A DNA stretch of 64,000 nucleotides from Chryseobacterium glaciei (GTDB taxonomy: Bacteria > Bacteroidota > Bacteroidia > Flavobacteriales > Weeksellaceae), in assembly GCF_001648155.1 (NCBI RefSeq), contig NZ_CP015199.1, positions 3,915,001 through 3,979,000 on the forward strand, read 5' to 3'. Of this stretch, positions 16,810 through 24,994 are shown in pieces; position 1 is the stretch's first letter; each line of letters begins with the position of its first letter. Below the pieces are notes generated by a model that was given only the letters and a program-made list of their open reading frames with translations, was not told where the DNA came from and searched no databases. Made by a program: the position numbers and the translations under genes.

Positions 16810-17370
16810 ATGAACCCACTAATTAATAAATTTAAAGAATACGGTGAAATTCCTATTGATATTGAGCAGCAATTATTAATTGTCACAAAGAGGCAGACAA
16901 AGCAAAAGGGCGATTTTTTTATAAAACAAGGTCAATCGATTTCTAGTCTTTTTTTAATTGAGACTGGCCTAGTAAGATCTTTCTTTATCAAAGATGACCG
17001 CGAAATTAATTCTTGGTTTGGTTTTGAAGATTCTATAATGGGAGCTGCAATGCCACTTTTTTACAATGAACCTTCTTTCGAGAATATTCAGTTTTTAGAA
17101 AATTCGACGTACTATTATATTTCAAGTAAAGATCTTAACGATCTTTATAAAAAATCACACGAGATGAGTACAATAGGAAGGAAAATAGCAGAGGAATGTT
17201 GTGTAATTGTTGCAGAAAGAGCAATGTCACTACAAACCGAAAGTGCCGAACAGCGTTACAATTCGTTAAAAATTTATAAACCAGATGCCATCCAAAGAAT
17301 TTCTTTGGGACATATAGCTTCATATTTAGGTGTCAAAGCAGAAACTTTAAGTCGTATTAGAAAGAAATAG
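16810..17370 (+). CDS. Crp/Fnr-family transcriptional regulator
   Basis: The ATG at 16810 gives a 186-residue protein starting MNPLINKFKEYG, usual for this Bacteroidota subgroup; an in-frame TTG at 16723 would add 29 unsupported residues. Residues about 15-130 form the cyclic-nucleotide-binding-like beta roll (KGDFFIKQGQSISSLFLIETG; FGFEDSIMG), and the C-terminus has a short HTH (ISLGHIASYLGVKAETLSRIRKK). There are no Fe-S cysteines of the FNR type. It heads a row of genes for a RibD_C protein, an NmrA protein and an SMR exporter and probably controls them. Confidence 0.85.
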   Translation: MNPLINKFKEYGEIPIDIEQQLLIVTKRQTKQKGDFFIKQGQSISSLFLIETGLVRSFFIKDDREINSWFGFEDSIMGAAMPLFYNEPSFENIQFLENSTYYYISSKDLNDLYKKSHEMSTIGRKIAEECCVIVAERAMSLQTESAEQRYNSLKIYKPDAIQRISLGHIASYLGVKAETLSRIRKK

Positions 17371-17374
17371 ACGA

Positions 17375-17392
17375 TTTTGACTTTTGTCAAAA
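17375..17392. promoter_or_regulatory. Crp/Fnr-type palindromic operator candidate
   Basis: TTTTGAC-tttt-GTCAAAA is a perfect 7+4+7 inverted repeat 5 bases after the Crp/Fnr gene and 45 bases before the RibD_C start. The TTGAC-N4-GTCAA core has the geometry of Crp/Fnr-family sites, so it may be the regulator's own target. Confidence 0.55.
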
Positions 17393-17437
17393 ATACCGCT
17401 TCCTATTTTTTATTTCTTTGTATAATAAAATAAAGAA

Positions 17438-18151
17438 ATGAAATCAAAAATTATATGCCATATGATGAGCTCGGTTGATGGTGGATTGTTGCCGGAAAGA
17501 TTAAGCAAACATTTTAGAGGTAAATCAATGGATGAATTAGGAGAACTTTACTTTCAGCTGGGCGATAATTTTCAGTGTGACGCATTGTTGGTTGGCAGAA
17601 ATACTTTAAATGAGTTTTTTATTCCAGCTATTTTTGCTAACAATAATTACCAACCAACAGAAAATTTTGAAACTCATATATCTATTGATGAAGGAAAAAA
17701 AACAACTATTGTATTAGATTCTGCAGGGAAAACATCTTATGAAATTAGCAATGATTATGATAATAACATCATTGCTATACTTGGTGAACAAGTTTCTGAC
17801 GAATACCTAAGTCATTTACGAAACCATAATGTATCTTATTTGTTTGCAGGAAAAGACGGTAATGATCTTACTTTGGCAGTAGATAAATTACGTTTAGAAT
17901 TTAATATAAATAACTTGTTGCTTGAAGGTGGCGGAATTATCAATGGAGCTTTTCTCAAAGCAGGATTAATAACTGAACTCAGTTTAATGATATATCCTGG
18001 CATAGACGGGCTAAAGGGTGCTCCTACTATTTTTGATTATTTGGGAACGCAAGATGAACTGCCAGCATTTGGGCAAGCATTAGAATATATTTCTACCGAG
18101 GTTTTAGAAGATGGAATCGTTTGGATACGATATAATTTTCATAAAATTTAA
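17438..18151 (+). CDS. RibD C-terminal-domain (DHFR-fold) reductase
   Basis: The 237-residue protein matches the stand-alone RibD_C / dihydrofolate-reductase-like family: ICHMMSSVDGG at the start (substrate strand), DALLVGRNTL, the NADPH-loop-like LLLEGGGIINGAFLKAGLI near residue 170, and ELSLMIYPGIDG. RibD_C proteins reduce ribose-linked pyrimidines in riboflavin synthesis, but single-domain paralogues are often of unknown substrate. No riboflavin genes are nearby; it is grouped with an NmrA oxidoreductase and SMR pump, which suggests a stress or detoxification cassette. Confidence 0.8.
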   Translation: MKSKIICHMMSSVDGGLLPERLSKHFRGKSMDELGELYFQLGDNFQCDALLVGRNTLNEFFIPAIFANNNYQPTENFETHISIDEGKKTTIVLDSAGKTSYEISNDYDNNIIAILGEQVSDEYLSHLRNHNVSYLFAGKDGNDLTLAVDKLRLEFNINNLLLEGGGIINGAFLKAGLITELSLMIYPGIDGLKGAPTIFDYLGTQDELPAFGQALEYISTEVLEDGIVWIRYNFHKI

Positions 18152-18182
18152 ATATCATCTCATAAAATAATAGAAAGGAAAT

Positions 18183-19046
18183 ATGATATTAGTTACAGGA
18201 GCATCAGGCAATTTAGGAGGTGCAGTCATTGAAAATCTACTTAATAAAATTTCTGCTAATCAAATAGCAGGTTTATTCAGAAATCAGGAAAAAGCCAAAG
18301 CAATGGAAGCTAAAGGCATTAATGTACGAATCGGAGAGTACGGCGATAAGGTAAGACTTTTAAAAGCTTTTCAAGGAATCGAAAAATTATTATTAGTTAG
18401 TAGTAGTGGCGATGATCCGCTAACTGAACATACGAATGTAATTGATGCAGCTAAAGAGGCAGGTGTTAAACATATATATTATACAAGCGGCGCATTGAAC
18501 AGAGAAGTTATCCATTCGCAGTTAGGATCTTTAGTCGATTCATATATTAACACTGAAAATTATATTCTTGAAAGTGGCTTGACCTACACTATTTTCCAAA
18601 ATGGTTTGTATTCTGAAACAATTCCCTTTTTTGTTGGAGAAAATGTTTTGGAAACGGGTATATTTTTGCCTGCTGGAGAGGGCAAGGCCAGCTTTGCAAC
18701 AAGAACGGATATGGCAGAAGCAATTGCAAATGTGATTGCAAGCGATGGACACGATAATAAAACATATTTGACCTCAGCTCTTTCTTCATATTCATTTAAT
18801 GATATCGCAGGAATGCTTTCTGAGTTATCAGAAAAATCAATATTATATACGAATCCGGAACCCGATGATTATGAGGTGCAATTGAGAGAATCAGGTGTAG
18901 ATGAAGGTAGTATTTGGTATCTTTCACTACTTGCTGCAATTATTAAAAATGGAGAATATGAGATATTTTCATCAGATTTGGAACAATTATTAGGTCGTAA
19001 ACCTAAAGATCTAAATCAATATTTAAAAGAAACATACATATCTTAA
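18183..19046 (+). CDS. NmrA-like NAD(P)-binding oxidoreductase
   Basis: The 287-residue protein has an N-terminal Rossmann motif VTGASGNLGGAV (GxxGxxG) and the atypical-SDR layout of the NmrA/QOR2 group: LLVSSSG, VKHIYYTSGAL and FQNGLYSE, with a C-terminal region ending SSDLEQLLGRKPKDLNQYLK. The classical YxxxK pair is not obvious, as usual in this group. Known relatives reduce quinones (QorB-like) or act as redox sensors. It follows the RibD_C gene by 31 bp and precedes the SMR gene by 6 bp. A dead relative of its tail lies at 19538. Confidence 0.85.
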   Translation: MILVTGASGNLGGAVIENLLNKISANQIAGLFRNQEKAKAMEAKGINVRIGEYGDKVRLLKAFQGIEKLLLVSSSGDDPLTEHTNVIDAAKEAGVKHIYYTSGALNREVIHSQLGSLVDSYINTENYILESGLTYTIFQNGLYSETIPFFVGENVLETGIFLPAGEGKASFATRTDMAEAIANVIASDGHDNKTYLTSALSSYSFNDIAGMLSELSEKSILYTNPEPDDYEVQLRESGVDEGSIWYLSLLAAIIKNGEYEIFSSDLEQLLGRKPKDLNQYLKETYIS

Positions 19047-19052
19047 ATTGTT

Positions 19053-19379
19053 ATGAAATATGTATTTCTTTCGTTGGCAATTATTTTAGAAGTAACTGGA
19101 TCAGCTTTTATGAAAGCGTCTGAGGGTTTTACTAAATGGCTGCCCTCAACTATTTTTGTAATGGGTTACGCAGGTAGTTTCTATTTTCTTTCCTTAGCTT
19201 TAAAAGCAATGCCACTCAGTACAGCTTATGCAATCTGGGCAGGTTTAGGAATAGTACTTACAACCGCTGTTTCTGTAATTGCTTTCAAGCAAAAATTGGA
19301 TTTGCCTGCCATCATAGGAATTGCGTTTATTGTGATAGGGGTTGTAGTTATGAACTTTTTTTCAAAAACTGCACATTAA
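19053..19379 (+). CDS. SMR-family multidrug efflux protein (EmrE/QacE-like)
   Basis: The 108-residue protein has four transmembrane helices and the SMR hallmarks: the essential membrane-embedded Glu13 in AIILEVTGSAFMK (EmrE Glu14), and AYAIWAGLGIVLT in the third helix region. SMR proteins export cationic drugs in exchange for protons as dimers. The length (about 105-110) is normal. It is the last gene of the Crp/Fnr-led cassette, 6 bp after the NmrA gene, and ends before a strong terminator, supporting joint transcription. Confidence 0.9.
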   Translation: MKYVFLSLAIILEVTGSAFMKASEGFTKWLPSTIFVMGYAGSFYFLSLALKAMPLSTAYAIWAGLGIVLTTAVSVIAFKQKLDLPAIIGIAFIVIGVVVMNFFSKTAH

Positions 19380-19430
19380 ATTTTCAAAATAGGTTATGAT
19401 TTGAGGATCCAGTCAATATATACTTTATAG

Positions 19431-19470
19431 AAAAATAAAGCTTTCCTAATTTGGGAAGCTTTATTTTTTC
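19431..19470 (+). terminator. Rho-independent terminator
   Basis: AAAAATAAAGCTTTCC pairs with GGGAAGCTTTATTTTTTC around TAATTT, about 50 bases after the SMR gene, with flanking A and T runs that could serve both directions. Confidence 0.75.
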
Positions 19471-19537
19471 TTTTGATCACAACTTTATATATTTTTTTAA
19501 CATAATTATCTTATTACTTTAATTTTGAAATGATAAC

Positions 19538-19660
19538 TTAAAAACTATATAATTCCTTCAATGCGTCTTTCAAATTTGCCGGTTTTCTACCAAGCAATTT
19601 TTCCAGATCATCTGAAACTACTTCATATTGCTTATTTTTAAAATCGGTTACAAAACCAAT
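19538..19660 (-). pseudogene. C-terminal remnant of an NmrA-like gene
   Basis: The minus strand encodes GFVTDFKNKQYEVVSDDLEK followed by LLGRKPANLKDALKELYS and a stop at 19538. This is the tail of an NmrA-like oxidoreductase, similar to the tail of the live gene at 18183-19046 but on the opposite strand. Nothing upstream of about 19660 continues the family, so most of the gene is gone. Confidence 0.7.
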
Positions 19661-19976
19661 AGGACAAAGAAAGCCGATATGGAAAAAGACATGTCATTGC
19701 ATCAATCAGTCTCGGACAGACCAGAAACTTTGATTTCAGAAAGAAAGTTATCGATTGAGGTATTCAGAGCTTCGACTAGAATGCATTTTCGAAAGTTGGT
19801 AGAGAAATCGGGTATCTTCCTTATTTGCCTTTCGTTTGCTCAATATCATTCGTTCTTAAAACTTTTAACCGGAGCTTTGTAGCAATATAAAAAGACCCCA
19901 ACGTTAAGTACGTGGAAGTCGTCCGTTTTGGTAAAACTATTGTTTCTTTAAGCCCAATCTTATTCAACAAATAATT
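19661..19976. other. Gap without a supported gene
   Basis: Between the NmrA remnant and the AraC gene I see only short frames without protein-like character or family motifs. The stretch is probably debris from the deletion that removed the NmrA gene. Confidence 0.4.
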
Positions 19977-20870
19977 TTAGTTTAAAAATTGTCTTTTATA
20001 AACTGTAGGAAGCAGTCCTGTTTCTTTCTTAAATAAACGGGAGAAATAAGACAGATTTTCAAAACCCAGTTCATATGCTATTTCAGAGATCGTTTTATCC
20101 TTCTTTCTAAGCCTGTCTTTAGCTTCGTTTATCATAGCTATATGAATAAGTTCGATGGCAGTCTTGCCCGTTTCCACTTTTAACAAGTCGGTAAGATAGC
20201 GGGCAGAAACGTTCAACCGGTTTGCCAGATCTCCTACAGACGGCAGGCCATTCTCAAAAAGGAATCCGTCATTAATATGCTGTTGCAGGATTTTATTAAA
20301 TTCTGTCACAGTTTTGCCCGAAGCCTGCTTTCGATTGATGAATTGCCTCTTATAAAACCGTTTCGCATATTTCAGCATCGAATTGATGGCTGCCAGAATG
20401 ATGTCCCGGCTGAATTCATCCTCATTGTTATTGTATTCCTGTTCAATGGTGTAAAAAACATTCCATATGATCTTCTCTTCTTTCGGCGCCAGGTGGAGCG
20501 CTTCATTGGTTTCGTATTCAAAAAAAGAATACCGTTGGATGTCCTGGTACAACGGGTCGCCTGTCAAAAAATCTTCATGAAAAAAAAGAATATATCCATC
20601 CTCTTCAAACTCCAGATTCCGCATTTCCACAATCTGCCGGGGCTTCAAAAAAATCATGGACCCTGTTTCATGGTCAAATCTGGTCCTACCATACAACATG
20701 AAACCGGTTTTGACTTTTTTTAAACCTATCATATAGAAATCACTGGTGAATGCAGGATTATTAATAACGATCTCCTTATTGATCCGTATGAGTCCCAACA
20801 GCGAGTGTTCCGGCGGTGCCATATTATTGGCAAGTGCCATTTCTGTGATTGATTTAAAATGTTTTGTCAT
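19977..20870 (-). CDS. AraC-family transcriptional regulator
   Basis: The ATG at 20870 gives 297 residues starting MTKHFKSITEMA, the usual start in this subgroup; an in-frame codon at 20888 adds six residues. The N-terminal cupin-like domain (about 20-150, LKKVKTGFMLYGRTRFDHETG) is followed by a C-terminal AraC HTH pair (VGDLANRLNVSARYLTDLLK; ISEIAYELGFENLSYFSRLFKK; end PTVYKRQF). It lies downstream of an SDR gene on the same strand. In this subgroup such regulators often adjoin the oxidoreductase genes they control. Confidence 0.88.
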   Translation of the reverse strand: MTKHFKSITEMALANNMAPPEHSLLGLIRINKEIVINNPAFTSDFYMIGLKKVKTGFMLYGRTRFDHETGSMIFLKPRQIVEMRNLEFEEDGYILFFHEDFLTGDPLYQDIQRYSFFEYETNEALHLAPKEEKIIWNVFYTIEQEYNNNEDEFSRDIILAAINSMLKYAKRFYKRQFINRKQASGKTVTEFNKILQQHINDGFLFENGLPSVGDLANRLNVSARYLTDLLKVETGKTAIELIHIAMINEAKDRLRKKDKTISEIAYELGFENLSYFSRLFKKETGLLPTVYKRQFLN

Positions 20871-20908
20871 AATTATATTTAAAATCAAAATTATCGAAGA
20901 AAAAACCT

Positions 20909-20974
20909 GATAAGCTTATCGGCAAGACCATCATACGGGGCACGGAATAGGTTCATGCCATTCCAGCGGTCTTG
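20909..20974. repeat. Nested inverted repeats between SDR and AraC genes
   Basis: A perfect 12-base palindrome GATAAGCTTATC (20909-20920) is followed by CAAGACC (20923-20929) pairing with GGTCTTG (20968-20974), inside which GGAAT (20944) pairs with ATTCC (20960). The stretch is richer in GC than its surroundings and could form a cruciform or RNA structure upstream of the AraC gene. Confidence 0.5.
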
Positions 20975-21046
20975 GTCTTGTTTCACATAAGCTATGGCAT
21001 CGAACATATGGAAAGATAAGAAATTATCGGCAATATAGGACAAACG

Positions 21047-21814
21047 CTATGCTTGCAAAAGGCTTGCGTTCACCTTTGGATTAAGGATTTTGAAAGTGAG
21101 CCATGGAGAAAGACGGCTAAAAATGTATAGCAATTTGGAAAGACCTACACGAATGATAAACTTGTCTTTTCTTATTCCGGTGATTAAAGCATTCACTAAT
21201 TTTTCGGGAGTAATTGACTTTTGATCAATTCCAGAGGTCATTTCCGTAGCGACAACAGGGGGTGAAAGTTCAAAGACTTTCACTTTACATTTTATCAGCT
21301 GCAGGTGATTTCTTAGCGAGACAGTATAGAAGCGCACTGCCACTTTTGAAGCACAATATGTTGGGGCAAGATTTAATGGGACATAACTTAAAAGTGATGA
21401 GGTATTAATAATAGCATCTTCATTCCTGGATTTCAGCATTTCGATAAAAAGATTGTTCATCCGGATCACACCCAGGTAATTGATGTTCATTTCATTAGCT
21501 GCCACCTCAAAATGTTTGGCATCCGCGATCCCCAAATTAAGAGGTTTGCCCATCACACCTGCATTATTATATAAAATATCAATCCCTCCCATTTCTTCAA
21601 TCTTATTATAAAGATTCTGAGCATCATCCGCATTGGCTGCATCACTTTTGAAAATGGTCAATGCAGGATATATATTTTTAGCTGCATCCAATTTATCCTG
21701 ACTTCTGCCGGTAATGATTACGTTTGCACCAGCAGCTAAAAATTGTTTTGCTGCTTCTAGGCCTATACCGGCTGTACCACCTGTAATCAATATTGTTTTT
21801 CCTTTTATTTCCAT
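21047..21814 (-). CDS. Short-chain dehydrogenase (DltE-like SDR)
   Basis: The 255-residue protein is a classical SDR: TGGTAGIGLEAAKQF (cofactor glycine motif), NNAGVMG, the serine in INTSSLLSY, and the catalytic Tyr/Lys in TYCASKVAVRF. Substrate unknown. It is a clear paralogue, along its full length, of the SDR at 26586-27353 (shared start GKTILITGG, ILYNNA, LVNAL/MVKGM tail). It lies between a broken DUF1569 gene and an AraC gene, all on the minus strand. Confidence 0.9.
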   Translation of the reverse strand: MEIKGKTILITGGTAGIGLEAAKQFLAAGANVIITGRSQDKLDAAKNIYPALTIFKSDAANADDAQNLYNKIEEMGGIDILYNNAGVMGKPLNLGIADAKHFEVAANEMNINYLGVIRMNNLFIEMLKSRNEDAIINTSSLLSYVPLNLAPTYCASKVAVRFYTVSLRNHLQLIKCKVKVFELSPPVVATEMTSGIDQKSITPEKLVNALITGIRKDKFIIRVGLSKLLYIFSRLSPWLTFKILNPKVNASLLQA

Positions 21815-21842
21815 GGTTATATATTTAAGTTGTTAAAAATAG

Positions 21843-22452
21843 CTAAGCATTGAACTGCTTTAAATGATAATCAATATGCACAGTCAGGAGTCTGCCCCAT
21901 TCTTTTTTACCCATGAATCCGAAGTAAGGATGGGTTCCCAAGTCACAGTGTTTTTACTGTTGCACGTTTTCCTTATTATTTCCAACAATATTTTTTATTG
22001 TCCTCTAAATCAAAGCGTTCTGGCGGAGGTATCTTGAAATTTAGCGGCAGTTGCAGTCCTTTGGGCTGCTCTGATAGAAAATCTACCAATAGCCATTTGA
22101 ATACTGTTCTTGACAGTAAATAACTTTTATCCGGTAGCTCATAATATCCTAATGCAGTTCCCATAGGCAAATTCAGGTGGTGCAACATTTGGTCGGGAGA
22201 TATAGTGCCCCACTCCCTTTTGGATTGAGATGTAATGCCGTTAATCCTATGGGTTAATGTCAATAACATTTCCTGCGAAAAGAAGTCTTTACCTTTAATT
22301 CCCTTCACAAAAGGTTCTTTCAGCGTTGCTTTAATTATCGGACAAACGCTTCTCAGTAAATACCTGTTAATAATGCTTCTTTTAACCTTATCTTTTAATA
22401 ATATTTTTTTATCAATTATTTGATACAACAAATTTAATGTTGATACAGGCAT
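21843..22452 (-). pseudogene. DUF1569-family gene with two frameshifts
   Basis: The first frame (22452 to 21976) encodes about 155 residues of a DUF1569 protein (SPDQMLHHLNLPMGTALG is the DinB-like His motif) and stops after FDLEDNKKYCWK. The family's end continues in a second frame (LLEIIRKTCNSKNTVTWE) and a third (HPYFGFMGKKEWGRLLTVHI, then DYHLKQFNA and a stop at 21843). The shifts fall at an A-run near 21990 and a GGG/CCC stretch near 21930. This could be decay or assembly error. Confidence 0.75.
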
Positions 22453-23028
22453 ACGTTATAGTACAAAAGGGGGAATCCTTGACACAAAATGACGTAAAAA
22501 AGTGGTAATAAAAACCACAGTATAGATATTTGCCCAAATCGCTCTTAAATGAATATTAAATGGTAAAGGTTGTGCTTGGAAAATACGACTTTATTAATGG
22601 GGGAACTTTTGCTAAATAATACAAATTAACGGGTGAATTTGTGTTCAAGTTGTCTGGTTAGAATCGTCAACTTTCTTGTAAGAAACAGTCAACATATATG
22701 GAAAATCTAAGATAATAATTGCTTCATCTTCATTAGCATGTATTCTATTATGCCTTAATATTTTTGATTCCTAGTGAGTGATAATTATTTGTATTGAAAT
22801 TTTTTTATAATAGTATTGATGTCTTTTTAAAATTTTAATGGTTTGTCAATTCTATTTTTTTGACTGTGCCAGCATATAGTGTTTGAGTAATGTTTGATCA
22901 CGATTTGTGTTAATTTAAATATTTCCTGAGAATTTTTCACCTAAAGTTAAATAATTTTATAAATTAGCACCTTTTTTGAATTCTAGGATTAGGATAAATA
23001 CTATTCATATGAAATTAAATTACATGAC
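22453..23028. other. Intergenic region, no gene seen
   Basis: These 576 AT-rich bases hold divergent upstream regions for the DUF1569 and KAS III genes. One weak hairpin (GTGGTAATAAAAACCAC near 22503) is visible; I found no coding frame or repeat I can support. Confidence 0.5.
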
Positions 23029-24087
23029 ATGACAAGTAAAATTATTGGTGTAGGAAATTATGTACCCTTAGAGGTTATTGACAGTGTATTTTTTAATGAA
23101 AACATTTTTTTTGACGAAAATGGTAAGAAGTTAGAACAGGATAATGCTGTAATTGCAGAAAAACTCAAAGAAATCACTGGGATAGAAGAAAGGCGGTATG
23201 CTTCTAAGGAATTGGTAACTTCAGATCTGGGACTTATTGCCGCAAAAGCTGCGATACAAAATGCTCATATAGATCAGGAGACATTAGATTATATCATATT
23301 TGCTCATAATTTTGGAGATGTGCCTTATGGGGGAACGCAATCTGATGCAGTTCCCAGTTTAGCCTCAAGGGTCAAGCATCAGTTGGGAATTAAAAATAAT
23401 TACTGTGTTGCCTATGATGTCATATTTGGATGCCCCGGATGGGTTGAAGGGCTTATACAAGCCAATGCATTTATTAAAGCCGGTATCGCTAAAACTTGTT
23501 TGATTATAGGAGCCGAAACTTTATCTCGTGTTACTGATATTCATGATCGGGACAGTATGATTTACGCAGATGGGGCGGGTGCTGTAGTTATTCAGGGTAC
23601 AGAGGGAGATGTCGGTGTTAAATCGCATGTTTCGGCTTCTCATACCTTCAAAGAGAAAGATTATCTGTATTTTGGAAAATCTAATAATACGGAGAGCTTA
23701 TCAGATACGAAATTCATCAAAATGACCGGAAGAAAAATATATGAATTTGCTCTTTTACATGTACCTGAAGCTATGAAAAAATGTCTTGATGACAGTGGAT
23801 ATAAGATAAACGAATTGAGCAAAATTATTATTCACCAAGCTAATGAGAAAATGGATGAAGAAATTGTAAAGCGTTTTTACAAATTATATGATACCCCAGT
23901 ACCTAAAGATATTATGCCTATGATCATAAGTAAACTAGGGAATAGCAGTGTTGCAACAATACCAACTTTACTCTCAATGATTTTAAATAACGAACTTCAG
24001 GATCATGAGATCAATGAGAATGATATTGTATTATTTGCTTCGGTTGGGGCCGGTATGAATATCAATGCTTTAGTTTATAAATTTTAA
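23029..24087 (+). CDS. 3-oxoacyl-ACP synthase III-family protein (stand-alone)
   Basis: The 352-residue protein has the FabH-type thiolase fold with an intact Cys-His-Asn triad: Cys135 in IFGCPGWVEG, His269 in IIIHQANEKMD and Asn305 in LGNSSVATIP. KAS III enzymes join acyl-CoA to malonyl-ACP; paralogues with this 'DVIFGCPGW' context also make aryl-polyene, ketone or signal lipids. Here no ACP or other fatty-acid gene is adjacent, so the housekeeping role is less likely than a special acyl-condensing role. A long palindromic terminator follows. Confidence 0.85.
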   Translation: MTSKIIGVGNYVPLEVIDSVFFNENIFFDENGKKLEQDNAVIAEKLKEITGIEERRYASKELVTSDLGLIAAKAAIQNAHIDQETLDYIIFAHNFGDVPYGGTQSDAVPSLASRVKHQLGIKNNYCVAYDVIFGCPGWVEGLIQANAFIKAGIAKTCLIIGAETLSRVTDIHDRDSMIYADGAGAVVIQGTEGDVGVKSHVSASHTFKEKDYLYFGKSNNTESLSDTKFIKMTGRKIYEFALLHVPEAMKKCLDDSGYKINELSKIIIHQANEKMDEEIVKRFYKLYDTPVPKDIMPMIISKLGNSSVATIPTLLSMILNNELQDHEINENDIVLFASVGAGMNINALVYKF

Positions 24088-24155
24088 TCTAGAATTACCC
24101 CTCAATATTTTAGTAATTGATATTAAAAATTACAGTTGCTTTCCCTTATAAAAAA

Positions 24156-24191
24156 AATTAGCAGAGAATCTTTAAAGATTCTCTGCTAATT
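24156..24191. terminator. Perfect palindromic bidirectional terminator
   Basis: AATTAGCAGAGAATCTTT is followed immediately by its exact reverse complement (18-base arms, no spacer), with A-run upstream and AT-rich tail downstream. It lies between the convergent KAS III gene and the first cold-shock gene and should end both. Confidence 0.8.
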
Positions 24192-24230
24192 ATTATATTG
24201 AGAAAGAAGCTTTTTAGCTTCCTTCTTAAT

Positions 24231-24422
24231 TTAAGCTATTTTTACGTTAACTGCGTTAACTCCTTTTGCTCCGTTTTGTACGTCAAATGTAACGACATCA
24301 TTTTCACGAATATCATTAACTAAACCTGAAGTGTGTACGAAAACATCTGGACCTCCATTAGAAGGTGTAATAAAACCAAATCCTTTGGCATCGTTAAAGA
24401 ATTTTACTGTTCCTTGTTGCAT
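24231..24422 (-). CDS. CspA-family cold-shock protein, copy 1
   Basis: The 63-residue protein is a single cold-shock domain with RNP1 (KGFGFITP) and RNP2 (DVFVHTSGL) motifs that bind single-stranded nucleic acid. Such proteins act as RNA chaperones during cold or growth-phase change. The amino-acid sequence is identical to copy 2 and nearly so to copy 3. It is the last of three tandem units on the minus strand; the coding DNA differs from copy 2 by one silent base. Confidence 0.95.
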   Translation of the reverse strand: MQQGTVKFFNDAKGFGFITPSNGGPDVFVHTSGLVNDIRENDVVTFDVQNGAKGVNAVNVKIA

Positions 24423-24515
24423 TGTATTGTATTATAAAATTGTTGTATTTACTTATAAATTTTTTGGCTATTGCCATAACTGTGATGATGATTAAATCAA
24501 AACAATATTTTTAAT

Positions 24516-24707
24516 TTAAGCTATTTTTACGTTAACCGCGTTAACTCCTTTTGCTCCGTTTTGTACGTCAAATGTAACGACATCATTTTCACGAATATCA
24601 TTAACTAAACCTGAAGTGTGTACGAAAACATCTGGACCTCCATTAGAAGGTGTAATAAAACCAAATCCTTTGGCATCGTTAAAGAATTTTACTGTTCCTT
24701 GTTGCAT
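24516..24707 (-). CDS. CspA-family cold-shock protein, copy 2
   Basis: Same 63-residue cold-shock domain as copy 1, with RNP1 and RNP2 intact and no amino-acid change. Its upstream leader (about 95 bases) closely matches the leaders of the other copies, so all three probably have their own promoters and 5'-UTRs and may be regulated alike. The unit length to copy 1 is 285 bases. Confidence 0.95.
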   Translation of the reverse strand: MQQGTVKFFNDAKGFGFITPSNGGPDVFVHTSGLVNDIRENDVVTFDVQNGAKGVNAVNVKIA

Positions 24708-24802
24708 TGTATTGTATTATAAAATTGTTGTATTTACTTATAAATCGTTTTTGGCTAGTGCCATAACTGTGATGATGATTAGATCAAAACAGTATTTTTA
24801 AT

Positions 24803-24994
24803 TTAAGCTATTTTTACGTTAACCGCGTTAACTCCTTTTGCTCCGTTTTGTACGTCAAATGTAACGACATCATTTTCACGAATATCATTAACTAAACCTG
24901 AAGTATGTACGAAAACATCTGGACCTCCATTAGAAGGTGTAATAAAACCAAATCCTTTAGTTTCGTTAAAGAATTTTACTGTTCCTTGTTGCAT
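24803..24994 (-). CDS. CspA-family cold-shock protein, copy 3
   Basis: The first unit in transcription order. The 63-residue product differs from the others at two adjacent residues (FNETKGFGF in place of FNDAKGFGF), just before RNP1. The unit length to copy 2 is 287 bases. The leader is a little more diverged than those of copies 1 and 2, which suggests copies 1 and 2 arose by the more recent duplication or conversion. Confidence 0.95.
   Translation of the reverse strand: MQQGTVKFFNETKGFGFITPSNGGPDVFVHTSGLVNDIRENDVVTFDVQNGAKGVNAVNVKIA

Noticed and set aside
19628-19882. Plus-strand frame of 84 codons after the NmrA remnant
   Set aside because: It lies antisense to the NmrA remnant at its start and shows no family motif or protein-like composition.
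24156-24191. Perfect palindrome considered as an attachment site or origin element
   Set aside because: Its place between convergent genes with A/T tails is fully explained by a bidirectional terminator.
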